From Allium sativum (taxonomy: Eukaryota; Streptophyta; Magnoliopsida; Asparagales; Amaryllidaceae), in NCBI GenBank assembly GCA_030737875.1, contig CM060926.1, positions 320,538,922 to 320,602,921 on the forward strand: a stretch of 64,000 bases of DNA, in the 5' to 3' direction. Under the pieces are notes generated by a model. It saw nothing but the letters and a program-made list of their open reading frames with translations, was not told where the DNA came from and did not search any database. Numbering within the stretch: position 1 is the stretch's first letter; every line of letters starts with the position of its first letter. The position numbers and the translations under genes were made by a program. Positions 54,677 through 64,000 of this stretch are shown in pieces.

Positions 54677-57634
54677 TGTGACGACCACCCAAAACTCCCA
54701 CACTTAACAAGGGAAATAATGCACTGAAATACGTGCCAGACAACTATAGACGATCATCAGGGTAGAATAGTATATACGGAAACTGTCATATAACTCACAA
54801 TGCAAAGATAAAATATAATAGAACATATACAACAGGCAATAATAGTGAAGCAGAGTTGTGCAGAATTTTAATCTTTTCATATCATCATGAATTATCTACA
54901 CAACAAACTGGATACAACATCAAATCTTGTACAAAGTGCCTCACATCAACAAAGCAACAGAAAACAACAAATAATAGGTAATATGAAACTAATGCGTAAG
55001 CCTCCAGCTCGTCATCGATCAGCAGCATCGTCCTCATCAAGATCAACTACCTGTCACCTGCAACTCAGTCTGCCCATCCAAAACATGGATGAATAACCCA
55101 AGGTAATAAGAGGAAACATAAAACCTTAAGTCAGACAACAGTCTTAATGAGCGATAAAACAGCTAACTAACATCATCAATAAAGTATATGAGAATAGTCA
55201 GATTAATCAACTAATCTACCAATATCAACAGAGAAGAACCCAAACCTGTCTTCCCCACATCTGATAGTGATAGTCTTTATAATTAAGTAGAAACAAACAG
55301 TGCATTCATGGCAATCAGTTACCAAGCGTAGACCATCCTAATCGATATCGACATCTCCCAAGCACAAGCCCCGAAGGCCTAAACTAACATCAGACAAACA
55401 CCCAAGAGATATCTCCTTCGACGTTGAATAATCTACATAAGATGACACAAGAAAAACAATCATCATCCATGACTCTGGCTATCACCGCCAATCTTTCTTT
55501 GAAACCATCGTTAATCGTATGATGACTACGACATTCCATTTGTTAAGAGCTAATAGAAAACGCTGCTTCTAGCAAAACTCCATCCGTCTTTCCACGATAC
55601 GTATGTTTGCCTTACTCAACGAAGACAACTAGCCCTTTCCACGATACCCAGGTTACTCGATCAGCTAACATCTAGTCTTTTGGACGTCCCCATTATACCC
55701 CTGCTTTGAGTCCGCTAGAACCTTCGATTAACAATAACTCCTTAGCCTTCGATATCTCTAGCCATTCAACCTGATAACCATTTGTGAGCTCAAGCGACTT
55801 CTCGAGCAACCATTATGCTCGAACTCACAACCTTGAGTCAGACCCACATTCATTGCATTTCATCGATCAACGAACACATCACCACACTTCGAGCATTCCT
55901 TCTTGAATCCGCGTCGAGGCTATAACCATCATTGATCCAAAATTATGCTTTGTTTGGTCGGTTTTGCATTTCATAGCATTTCCAGCTTTTTCACTACGAA
56001 AATTGGGCATAACGTCAAAACTGAATTTTACAGCGTTTTGGAAATGCTATCTTTTCTGGGCGTTCAAGTCTGGACCTGCCCTGGCACTTGGCACTGTCAT
56101 TTAGTACTCCGGCATTTAGTACTGTGATCCTCCAACACACGCTTTGGCAAGTCACCGATTTCACCGTGTTACGAATGTTTGGAACTTGGTTCTCTGGCAT
56201 TTAGCCCGATCCATACCACAACATTTATAAATGCTACAGTATGTTTCACCTGGTCCATTTCCTAGTATTGCCCGATCCATGATTTCCCCAGCGCGTTCCT
56301 TGGCAAATCCAAATTTTTACCATGCGCAGGCAAATGTGGTACTTGGTACCCTGGCCCGATTCATAGAAAAGACAACATTTACAAACGCTAGAGTATGTTT
56401 CTCCCGATCCATGGAATTCGCAGATCCCCCAACGCACACCTTGCCAGATCCTTCTTTTTGCCATGCGCAACACGCGTTTGGCACTTTGCCAGTTTTTCCC
56501 ACTCCATGACCCTTACCACAACGTTTTCCAAATGCTATAAAAAAGTTTTCTTTCCCCGAACCATTTCTTGATTTCCCACCCAATCCGTGCATTGATTTTT
56601 CCCAATCCATGCATTTTTTCCGCCCGATCCATGCATGTTGCGCACCCAAAATTCAACCAAATTCACACTTGAACACGAATTGTTTTCATACTCGAAAACC
56701 AATCAAACTTCAACTTTTTCAACGATGATTCAATCAACAAAACAACAACAAATCACGCAATTATCAAAAACATTGAAAGAACTATTTTAAATCAACAAAA
56801 TCAATAAAGGGATCTAACCATAGAATTAGCATATAAAATGTCGTGTTAAAGTTTCTAGATTAGATCCTATGGTGTTTAGAATTGAAACCATACTTACATC
56901 GATTAGATCTATATGAAAACAACTTGAAATGATGAACATAAGATCATACAATCCATATACTCGATTGAATCTGTGCGAGATATGCTTATCACTCACCAAT
57001 TCTTCAAAATAACTTGAAATCGATTAATATCAAATCCGGACTGCGATGATCAACCTTCAAAACTCTCAATTTGATGCGATCTTCCTTCACTCGATGTAGA
57101 TCTAGCTTTGTTTGATGTAGATCTTCAATCCTCTAACGTAGATCTAGAAATTTAATGGAGGAAAGGCGTATTTGATTGAGCAAGGAGAATCACAAGCTCA
57201 GCCAAATGAGAGAAATGAAGAAACTAGACTATTCTCCATGCCTCTACCCTCTATTTATAGCCATTAACCCGCTAATGGGCCACACCATCAGCCCGTTAAT
57301 GACTAGACAAACCTGTATAGAAATTGTGAATCACTAAAACATTGATTTCTTCCAAACCGCTAAACCAAATCTTTAATATGACCACTCTATGGAATTGGAA
57401 ACATCATTTCCTTCCCAATGAAATCAATCCCAGTACCTGATCGACCCCAATCAAAAGTTATGTCCTATACAAAACTGACAGGGGCAAAATGATCACAAAT
57501 AAAATTGGTAAAAATTATAGATATGTCTTACATTCCCATAACCAACATATCAAAATATGAGAATTATCGAACCCTCAAGGAATTAAATAAAAATACTTTA
57601 CGATCATCCAATACGTAAAATGTGGGCTGTTACA
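54677..57634 (-). repeat. Element D 5' LTR
   Basis: TGTGACGACCACCC...GTGGGCTGTTACA, 2,958 bp. Same family as E's LTR (20124-22898, opposite orientation). Minus TATAAATA at 57252-57259, about 375 bp into the LTR, as in E. The central part (about 55920-56700) differs from E and carries a diverged tandem repeat. Bases following it, GTACG, are the candidate target duplication; the partner end is not in the window. Confidence 0.9.
56210..56650. repeat. Diverged tandem repeat of about 160 bp in D LTR
   Basis: Units begin with CCCGATCCAT or CCCGATTCAT, continue ACAACATTTA(T/C)AAA(T/C)GCTA and AGTATGTTTC, then CTTGGCAAATCC or CTTGCCAGATCC and CCATGCGCA. Two fuller copies (56210-56372, 56373-56490) and a third decayed one with multiple CCGATCCATGCAT motifs to 56650. 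Absent from E's LTR. Confidence 0.65.
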
Positions 57635-59241
57635 GTACGGCAAGGATTCGCGAGATATGCCAACTCTAGAAACAAGCAGGAGCTCCGATTGACCTAGAAG
57701 GCCGCCACATAGAAGTTTCGGAAGATTGATGTAGTAAGAAAGGCCTAAAAATTCCGAGGCGAAGAGAGACTAAATAGGGGTGACGAGGAGATAAGGGTTC
57801 GGATTTTAAATTGATTTTTTGGGTTCTGAAATGCTTCACGCAGAAGAAAACAGAGGTAATTGGAAAAGAAAAGAGAAATGTAAGATCTGAAGTGGTAAGA
57901 AGTAAATCGGAGAAGTAGAAAGCAAAAAGAAACAAAAAGAGGAATTTCCTCTAACGCCATTAACGAAGCATTTCAAAACCCGAACAACGACATCATATTT
58001 TATGTTAGTTCACTTCAAATATACTGATGCAAAATTCAAGCATTAGCATGCATATTTTTTCTTCTTTGTTTAATTAAAATATAAAGATGTTATATATTCC
58101 ACTATCATTTTATGTATTCATATTATGATATTATATTTTTAGAAGTACAAATGCTATATTAGTCTATCATTTAACATACTAAGAAATCTATTGTATTGAA
58201 GAAATTGGAGACTCGCTAATTTTGTCGAACTTGAAGAAATTGAAAATTCAAGCATCAGACGCATGATTTATGTTTTATCGAACTTGAAAAAATTGGCAAT
58301 AATTTCTAGTTTGACAATTAAAGAATTGCTTAGATGTAAACACCGAAAAAACAGTGGCATGAACGGTGATGGCTTCAGTGGACGATTGTCTCAGACGATT
58401 TGATTACTTCGGGTGATCGCTTCAAAACAACGATGATTGGATTCAATTTCTTTTAGACGACGGCGGCTTTAGAGACGGCGGCGGCTGCAGAAGGCGGTTA
58501 TGAGAAGAAGGTGAAATCGCGTTTTTGTCTTTCTGCTTAAATTATAAATGTTGCCTCCTTGATTAAAAATTGTTTTAAATTTTTTCCTTTAAACTAATTT
58601 GCCCAAACTAAAATACAAAAGTGAAGACATTTAATCTGACTTTAATAAAGGTGGATAAATGACCCCTTCATTTTTATCCATAAATTAGTTACCATCTTAT
58701 TTGGTTTATAAGTGTTGGGTTAAATCAAACTCAACTTAACTACTTACCTATCATAGCATTTCCAGCTCAAGGTTGGATTGGGAAGCAACTGACCCTAACA
58801 GGAGGCCGGTTGCTCTAATCAGGGTTGCTTTGTCAACTCTGAAGATTAACAATTCAACTACGATAATCAGCTTTCTTTTAACCAACTAAAAGAAAACCAG
58901 CTAATAATATTATTATTTTGTTTCACCAAGCTAAAAAATAGTCCGTTGAGATTAAAAAAAAATCATAATCTATTAAAATAAAGCTCTAGAGGTTCTGTTG
59001 CTCTAAGGGAATTATATTTTTTTATTGCGTTGAGGTGGATTTAAGGTCAATCAATATAGAATTGACCATTTCTGATCCGTAGGGAATGCTCCGAAAGGTC
59101 AATCGCTTCAAATTTATGACGTGAAAGGTGATTAACCCAGATGGGGGATGCTCAAACTATACTTGCTAATGGAATAAGAAAACGAACATACACGGAAATA
59201 CCGATCATTTTAACTGCATCATTAAAATCGAATAAAATTGA
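57635..59241. other. Unassigned DNA between D and the copia element, possible host flank
   Basis: No LTR motif or transposon protein seen. 57665-57960 on the minus strand is pyrimidine-rich with overlapping open frames starting at 57960 and 57935, resembling a plant 5' untranslated region or first exon, but no protein family is recognisable. A GC-rich patch at 58440-58520 (GACGGCGGC repeats) stands in otherwise AT-rich DNA. The remainder is AT-rich without open frames. Confidence 0.45.
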
Positions 59242-59246
59242 CAAAC

Positions 59247-59387
59247 TAAAATTGCAGAAGAAAAGAAAGGAATAGTGAAGGAGAATACCTTTTCCATGTT
59301 GAATGAAGAAGAATTTGTCTGCCACTTTACAGCTGGACACACACACACACACATCAGCAATGTTACTTTATGACAGCCTATCTATTA
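59247..59387 (-). repeat. Copia 3' LTR
   Basis: Matches 63620-63774 (AAGAAAAGAAAG-AATAGTGAA, AATACCTTTTCC, GAAGAATTTGTCTGCCACTT, TACTTTATGACA). It has an AC microsatellite where the other copy has AT then AC. In element sense it starts TAATAGA, not TG. Confidence 0.88.
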
Positions 59388-59408
59388 GCCCCCCCCCCCC
59401 CACCCCTG
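59388..59408 (-). other. Copia polypurine tract with a 13-G run
   Basis: The reverse complement reads GCAGGGGT followed by 13 G and a C, then the LTR start TAATAGA. Position and purine content fit a plus-strand primer; the homopolymer has probably expanded. Confidence 0.7.
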
Positions 59409-61457
59409 CAAGCCGATGCATAAATAGTAAGCTTTAAAGTGAGTTGAATGAATCGAGGTGATGCAAGAGGCTTGGTAAAAATGTCAGCGATTTGATCCTT
59501 TGAAGTAAGAAACTGAATCTGCAATGACTTGTTAGCAACTCGTTCTCTCACAAAATGATAATCAATCTCTACATGTTTAGTACGCGCATGAAACACTGGA
59601 TTAGAAACCAAGAAGGTTGCGCCTATGTTATCACACCAAAGAACCGGTGGAGTTGACAAGGTGACTTGTAGTTCAGCCAATAGATACTATAACCATATGA
59701 GTTCAGAATTCGCATTAGCTAGTGACTTGTACTCGGCCTCGGTACTTGATCGAGCCATGGTTGATTGTTTCTTTGACCCCCATGAAATGATATTTGCTCC
59801 AAGGTAAACACAAAATCCGGAAGTTGATTTGCGATCGTCAAGGGACCCAACCTAGTCGACATCGGAATAAGCATTTAGAGAAAAGATTGAGGCTGGTTGA
59901 AGTGCAGTGCCATGAGAAATAGTGCCCTTGAGGTAATGTAATATATGTTTAACTGCAGCCCAATGAAAAACTATTGGAGAATGCATGAACTGAGAAACTT
60001 TAATCGTCGCAAAAGCAATGTCGGGACGAGTAAGAGTCGCATATTGTAAAGCACCAATAATTGAACGGTATAGATGTGGATCGTCAAACGGATCACCATT
60101 AAACCGAGAGAGTGTAATATTTGGAACCATTGGAGAGGGAAGAGAATTTGAGTTTTGCATGTTAGCTTGAGATAAAATTTCTCTCTAGCTTGGGAAAGAT
60201 GAATGCCTTGAGTTGTCTATTTGACTTCAATTCCAAGAAAGAAATGTAGTTTGCCAAGATCCTTAATAGAAAATTTCAATTGGAGAGACTTGACAAGTGC
60301 TTGAATGATATCTAAACTTGTTCCGGTACTATTATGTCGTAAACATAGATAAGAACTATTAGAGTAGCACTTTGAGAGGAGAAGAAAAACAGCGATGGAT
60401 CATAGCTTGATGCTTTGAAACCTTGAGCAAGCAGAGTCAAGCTTAACGCATAAAACCAAGCACGAGGACTTTGTTTAAGGCCATAGATGGCTTTTGAAAG
60501 AAGACATATATGACTTAGTTTGCTTGGATCCACAAAGCCTGGCGGTTGTTGCATGTACACAACCTCTTTAAGGTCACCGTGTAAAAATGCGTTTTGTACG
60601 TCAAGTTGATGAATCGTCCAGTCATACGTGAGAGCAAGAGTAAGTACAAGCCGGATAGTCATAGGTTGAACAACTGGGATGAAAGTTTCAATAAAATCAA
60701 TCCCCTCTTGTTGATTAAAACCTTTGGCTACAAGTCGGGCTTTGTACCGTTCTAATGATCCATCCACATGCCTTTTGATTTTAAAAACCCACTTACAACC
60801 AACTACGTTTTGATTCGAAGAAGAAGGAACAAGAACCCAAGTGTGATTAGCTTGAAGAGCAGTGAATTCTTTATTCATAGCCTCGACCCAATGAGAGTGT
60901 ATCTTAGCTTGGTTATAAGTTTTAGGCTCGGTATAGAGATCAATTTCAGCCATCAATGCAACATGATTCGGAAATTGTTTGGCTTTGCGTGTATTATCAC
61001 GATTTCTTGTGATCATAGGATGAGTGGAGATACTTTGAACAGGCTGGGAAGGGACAAAATTGTCTACAGGTGGTGAATGGTCTAAAACATTTAGAGGAGT
61101 TTTTGATGAAGAGATAGGCTGACTGGTTGAGACATTTTTGATGGGTTGATTTGATGAAGAGGTCACTGGACCAGCTGTGGAGGAAGGAGAATGAGTGGCA
61201 TTCTAAGATTGAATAGTAGGTAATATTGCCAACCACGTTGAGTCTATTGAGGGTGAATCTGATACAAAGCCTTTTGTTGAAGCAATTTCTTTGAAAGGAA
61301 ACCGATTTTCATCAAATAAAACGTGCCTCGATACAAATATTTTTCCAGTATCAATATTTAAACACTTGTACCCGTTAAAGAATACCCAAGAAACACACAA
61401 GACATAGAGTTTGTGGTCATTATATGGCCTAGTGTATGGAAAACATAAACAGCCCAA
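59409..61457 (-). pseudogene. Copia reverse transcriptase and RNase H
   Basis: RT N-terminus at 60312-61166: EFTALQANHTWVLVPSSSNQ, VGCKWVFKIKRH, YKARLVAKGFNQQEGIDF, WTIHQLDVQNAFLHGDLKEV and YMQQPPGF. The catalytic box, normally YVDD, reads YVYD (IYVYDIIV near 60350), a loss of an essential aspartate. A stop follows, then fragments including 59852-60160 (RSIIGALQYATLTRPDIAFA) and the RNase H end (59378-59680: [46 protein letters not shown]). The linker after integrase is at 61203-61457. Confidence 0.92.
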
Positions 61458-61508
61458 AATTCGGAAAAATGAATAATCGGGTAGCCTATGAAAAAGTATG
61501 TGAAAAGG

Positions 61509-62603
61509 TTAAGAAGAATTATTTGTGGAAGGTTGTCGATTAATTAAATAAACAATGCTTGAGAATATATCATCCCAATATTGTTCCGCAATGGAAGAAT
61601 GAGTCGTATTAGCTAGAGCAAGTTCTACTATATGTCGATGTCTTCGTTCAGAAATTCCATTTTGTTGAGGGTTATAAGGGCAAGTAGTTTGATGAATTAT
61701 GGTTGGAAAATGTCGAGTAATTGGTTTGAATTCGGTGCCTCCATCCGTTTTAAGAATTTTGATGGAAGTTTGTAAGAGATTTTCAGTTTGAGCTTTAAAC
61801 AAGGTAAACACACGCACAACTTCATCTTTGGTATGCAAAAAATAAATCCAAGTATAGCGAGAAAAGTCATCGACAAATATAAGATAGTAACGAAAACCAT
61901 TATTTGACATTATTGGAGCAAGTCCCCATACATCCGAGTGTACAATTTCAAGAGGAAAAGTAGTAGTAGTACTAGAAGAAAAAGGTAAACGATGTGCTTT
62001 TGCCACACAACAATCATGACATACAGATAACTTTTTATTTGTACAAGGTAAAAAATGAGAAGCTATAATTTGTTGAGTTGTGATTGAGGAGGAATGGCCG
62101 AACCGAGCATGCCAAAGATCAGCTGAAGCTTTAGCACTAAAGAAAACTTGAGGATGAATGTTTATTTGAGGTGGCAGGGTGTAAAGCCCACTAAGAAGCT
62201 TGACTTGAAGAAGAGGCTCCAAGGCGTGGCAGTCCTTTATGACACAAAAATGAGAAGAGAATTCAATAAGAATTGAATTATCATGTAAAGGTTTACAGAG
62301 ACTTATAAGGTTTTTGGGGAAATAAGGCACAAACAAAACATCTTGCAACATAAAATGATAATTCAGAAAAATTAACTTTGAAGAGCCAATGTGGCTAATT
62401 TCCATACCATGACCATTACCAATATGGAGAGTATCGGAACCTTCATATGGTAGGTAAGACGAAAGGTTGTTGAGATCATTAGTAATGTGATGAGTAGCTC
62501 CGGAATCAAGATACCATTCAGATCCGAAAGAGACAGAAGAGGGTTGAGCACCATTAGTTTGAAAAGGGCCAGTTGCTGGTTGTGCAAGGTGTGCTTGATA
62601 CAT
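61509..62603 (-). pseudogene. Copia protease, GAG-pre-integrase and integrase
   Basis: The longest surviving copia frame, 364 residues from a spurious internal ATG (62603). Protease: EWYLDSGATHHITNDLNNLS at about 30-49. GAG-pre-integrase with LWHARFGHSS and CHDCCVAKAHRLPF (zinc-binding HHCC). Integrase core VHSDVWGLAP, YYLIFVDDFSRYTW, LKTDGGTEF, PQQNGISERRHRHI: all three acidic residues intact. It ends at a stop (61509) before the usual chain end, and the frame upstream is shifted by an extra A in an A-run near 62670. Confidence 0.93.
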
Positions 62604-63602
62604 TGATTTAGCTTAATCCGGATGATTCACCAAATCAGTTCTGTACCAGCAATTTCGAGCATTATGACCTTTTTTTTGTGCAAATTTGGCAGATCACAAT
62701 TCCAACTTCATGTGGAGCCTGCACAAATGCAGGACGAGGCCTAGGATTGGTGGGATTAACATGTCTGAAGGAATTCGGCCTTGGATAAGGATTTGGAAGA
62801 AGAGGTGGCCTATGATTAAAGTAGGCGGTCTAAAAAACCTACCGGGTTTCTTACCGGGTCTGGGATTAAATGAATTTAGATCCAGCCTTGGATTAGGAAG
62901 AAAAGCAGCTGGGTTCTGTAAACAAGGGAGAGAATTATTACCTCCGATCTGTGACTGAAGCAATGACTCATGGCTCAAGAGCAATGCCTGAAGTTCAGAA
63001 AAGGAAATGCTCTCCTTTGTATTTACTGCGATGACAAACGAGTTGAAATCAGAACCTAAACCTCTAAGAACATAAAGCATTAGATCGTCATCGATCACTG
63101 GAGATCTGATAAAAGCTAGCTCATCTGCAATTGCTCGCATCTTTTGACAATAATCAGCTCAGCTTAAGCCTCCTTTGGTAGTGTTTTGTAGAGATCTACG
63201 AAGTTCTGACAGCCTAGCTTGAGAAGAAGCAGAGAAGGACTGTTGAAGTGATCGCCAGAGACTTACTATGGTAGTACATGAGACAACTTGGCCCAAAATC
63301 GGCTCAGACAGCGAAGATCGAATCCAACTGAGAAGTGGCTGATCTTGTTTGTGCCAGTGGAGATAATTAGGGTTTATCTGTTGAGATCCTTCGATGGAGA
63401 CGATTTGCGATGGAGGATCTTCTTCAATATATTTGTCGAGGTCATGGCCATGAAGAGCTGGCACGATATGAGATTTCCACGCCAAGAAGTTGCTCCGATT
63501 TAATTTGGTCGAAATTGGTAATTTCATGACAACAAGCGAATTTGCGGAAGGAGTAGAGACAATGTCATAATTTGTATTTTGAGAAAAAAAATTGGGCGAC
63601 AT
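62604..63602 (-). pseudogene. Copia gag
   Basis: Start at ATG 63602 (MSPNFFSQNTNYDIVSTPSA), a few bases past the PBS; the longer open frame to 63737 merely runs back through PBS and LTR. Gag core: ISTKLNRSNFLAWKSHIVPA, DLDKYIEEDP, WIRSSLSEPI, LWRSLQQSFSASSQARLSEL. One TGA lies near 63160, after which ADYCQKMRAIADELAFIRSP and LRGLGSDFNSFV continue in frame (62694-63140). A zinc knuckle (CQIC...GHNARNC) near 62650-62690 is disrupted by a one-base expansion of an A-run, which shifts the frame before protease. Confidence 0.9.
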
Positions 63603-63606
63603 TGTT

Positions 63607-63619
63607 GGCTCTGATACCA
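63607..63619 (-). other. Copia primer binding site
   Basis: The reverse complement TGGTATCAGAGCC directly adjoins the LTR end (ATTTCA); initiator-tRNA-Met type. Confidence 0.92.
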
Positions 63620-63774
63620 TGAAATTGCTAAAGAAAAGAAAGAAATAGTGAAGAAGAATACCTTTTCCGTGTTGAACGAAGAAGAATTTGTCTGCCACTT
63701 TACAACTATATATATATATATATATACATACACACACACATCAGCAGGACTACTTTATGACAACATGTCTATTA
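63620..63774 (-). repeat. Copia 5' LTR
   Basis: 155 bp, in element sense TAATAGACATG...GCAATTTCA. It contains an AT microsatellite (63706-63726) that may double as a TATA element. It is very short for an LTR of a coding copia element. Confidence 0.88.
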
Positions 63775-63779
63775 CAAAC

Positions 63780-64000
63780 ACTTTGTTCAAATGATCAAGA
63801 CACCTCGATATGATGCAACAGAGCATAGATTCGATTATCGTCTTGTAGCATCGAACTCACTTGTTATATAATATGTTATAACTACCTAAACCTGCATATA
63901 AACTAACAATTAAAAAAAAAAACTTACTAAATTAGACACCGTCTTGCGTAAATTACAAGAGATCAAAGGGATATTCTTCCACCTGAATATCCAATATGTG
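63780..64000. other. AT-rich right edge, nothing recognised
   Basis: No open frame, repeat or transposon motif seen in the last 220 bases; may be host DNA outside the copia element. Confidence 0.5.

Larger units (their letters stand above)
59247..63774 (-). mobile_element. Decayed Ty1/copia element with short LTRs
   Basis: Minus-strand element with LTRs of 141 bp (59247-59387) and 155 bp (63620-63774), target duplication CAAAC (59242-59246, 63775-63779), an initiator-tRNA-Met PBS, a G-rich tract and gag-integrase-RT-RNase H in copia order. Frameshifts and stops inactivate it. Closest in style to the Ale/Retrofit group by Gag and RT motifs; the clade is inference. Confidence 0.93.

Noticed and set aside
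57666..57960. Overlapping 71- and 89-codon minus-strand frames as a host protein
   Set aside because: No recognisable domain, two competing frames, and pyrimidine-rich composition; kept only as a possible untranslated or first-exon region.

Overview
The window is plant nuclear DNA from a repeat-rich, heterochromatin-like region of a flowering plant, probably a eudicot. Nearly everything in it is nested LTR retrotransposon. I recognise no intact host gene, tRNA, rRNA or CRISPR array. The species is not determinable; the antisense 'putative gypsy-type transposon' gene is a family I associate with large Tat-type elements of eudicots.

The nest, oldest to youngest (letters are mine). D is a Ty3/gypsy element on the minus strand: LTR 54677-57634, gag-protease 53296-54492, pol remnant 22899-23742. 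Element E, of the same LTR family but on the plus strand, sits in D's integrase region: pol 2073-2300 plus 17917-20110, LTR 20124-22898. Inside E are a gypsy LTR I (1-2072, running off the left edge), a small inverted-repeat DNA element H (2301-2784 plus 17838-17916), and, inside H, the decayed Tekay/Del-like chromovirus F (2785-17832, minus, target duplication ATTTG). F contains the solo LTR G (7461-11731, target duplication GTCAT).

On the right, element C (LTR 51861-53295, partner LTR truncated at 23743) sits between D's protease and its pol remnant. C has no gag or pol in sense orientation but carries an antisense gene. C contains two insertions. B (24287-33063, plus, GATAG duplication) is a gag-only chromovirus derivative. 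A (36314-47924, minus, CCTAT duplication) is an intact chromovirus with one uninterrupted Gag-Pol frame and near-identical 3.2-kb LTRs; it is the youngest insertion and looks capable of movement.

Right of D, 57635-59241 is unassigned and may be the host flank. A decayed Ty1/copia element follows (59247-63774, minus, CAAAC duplication) with very short LTRs and non-canonical TA...CA ends.

The most interesting signal is non-coding. The LTRs of A, B, F, G and I differ over most of their length, yet each carries two tandem copies of a roughly 60-100 nt stem-loop whose loop is conserved while the stem changes sequence and mostly keeps pairing. They also share clusters of GTCGAC palindromes upstream of the TATA box, a conserved distal box, and (A, B and F) a roughly 500-bp conserved 3' non-coding block that the pol-deleted element B retains. 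This fits a shared set of cis signals through which A-like elements could mobilise B-like ones; that last step is inference.
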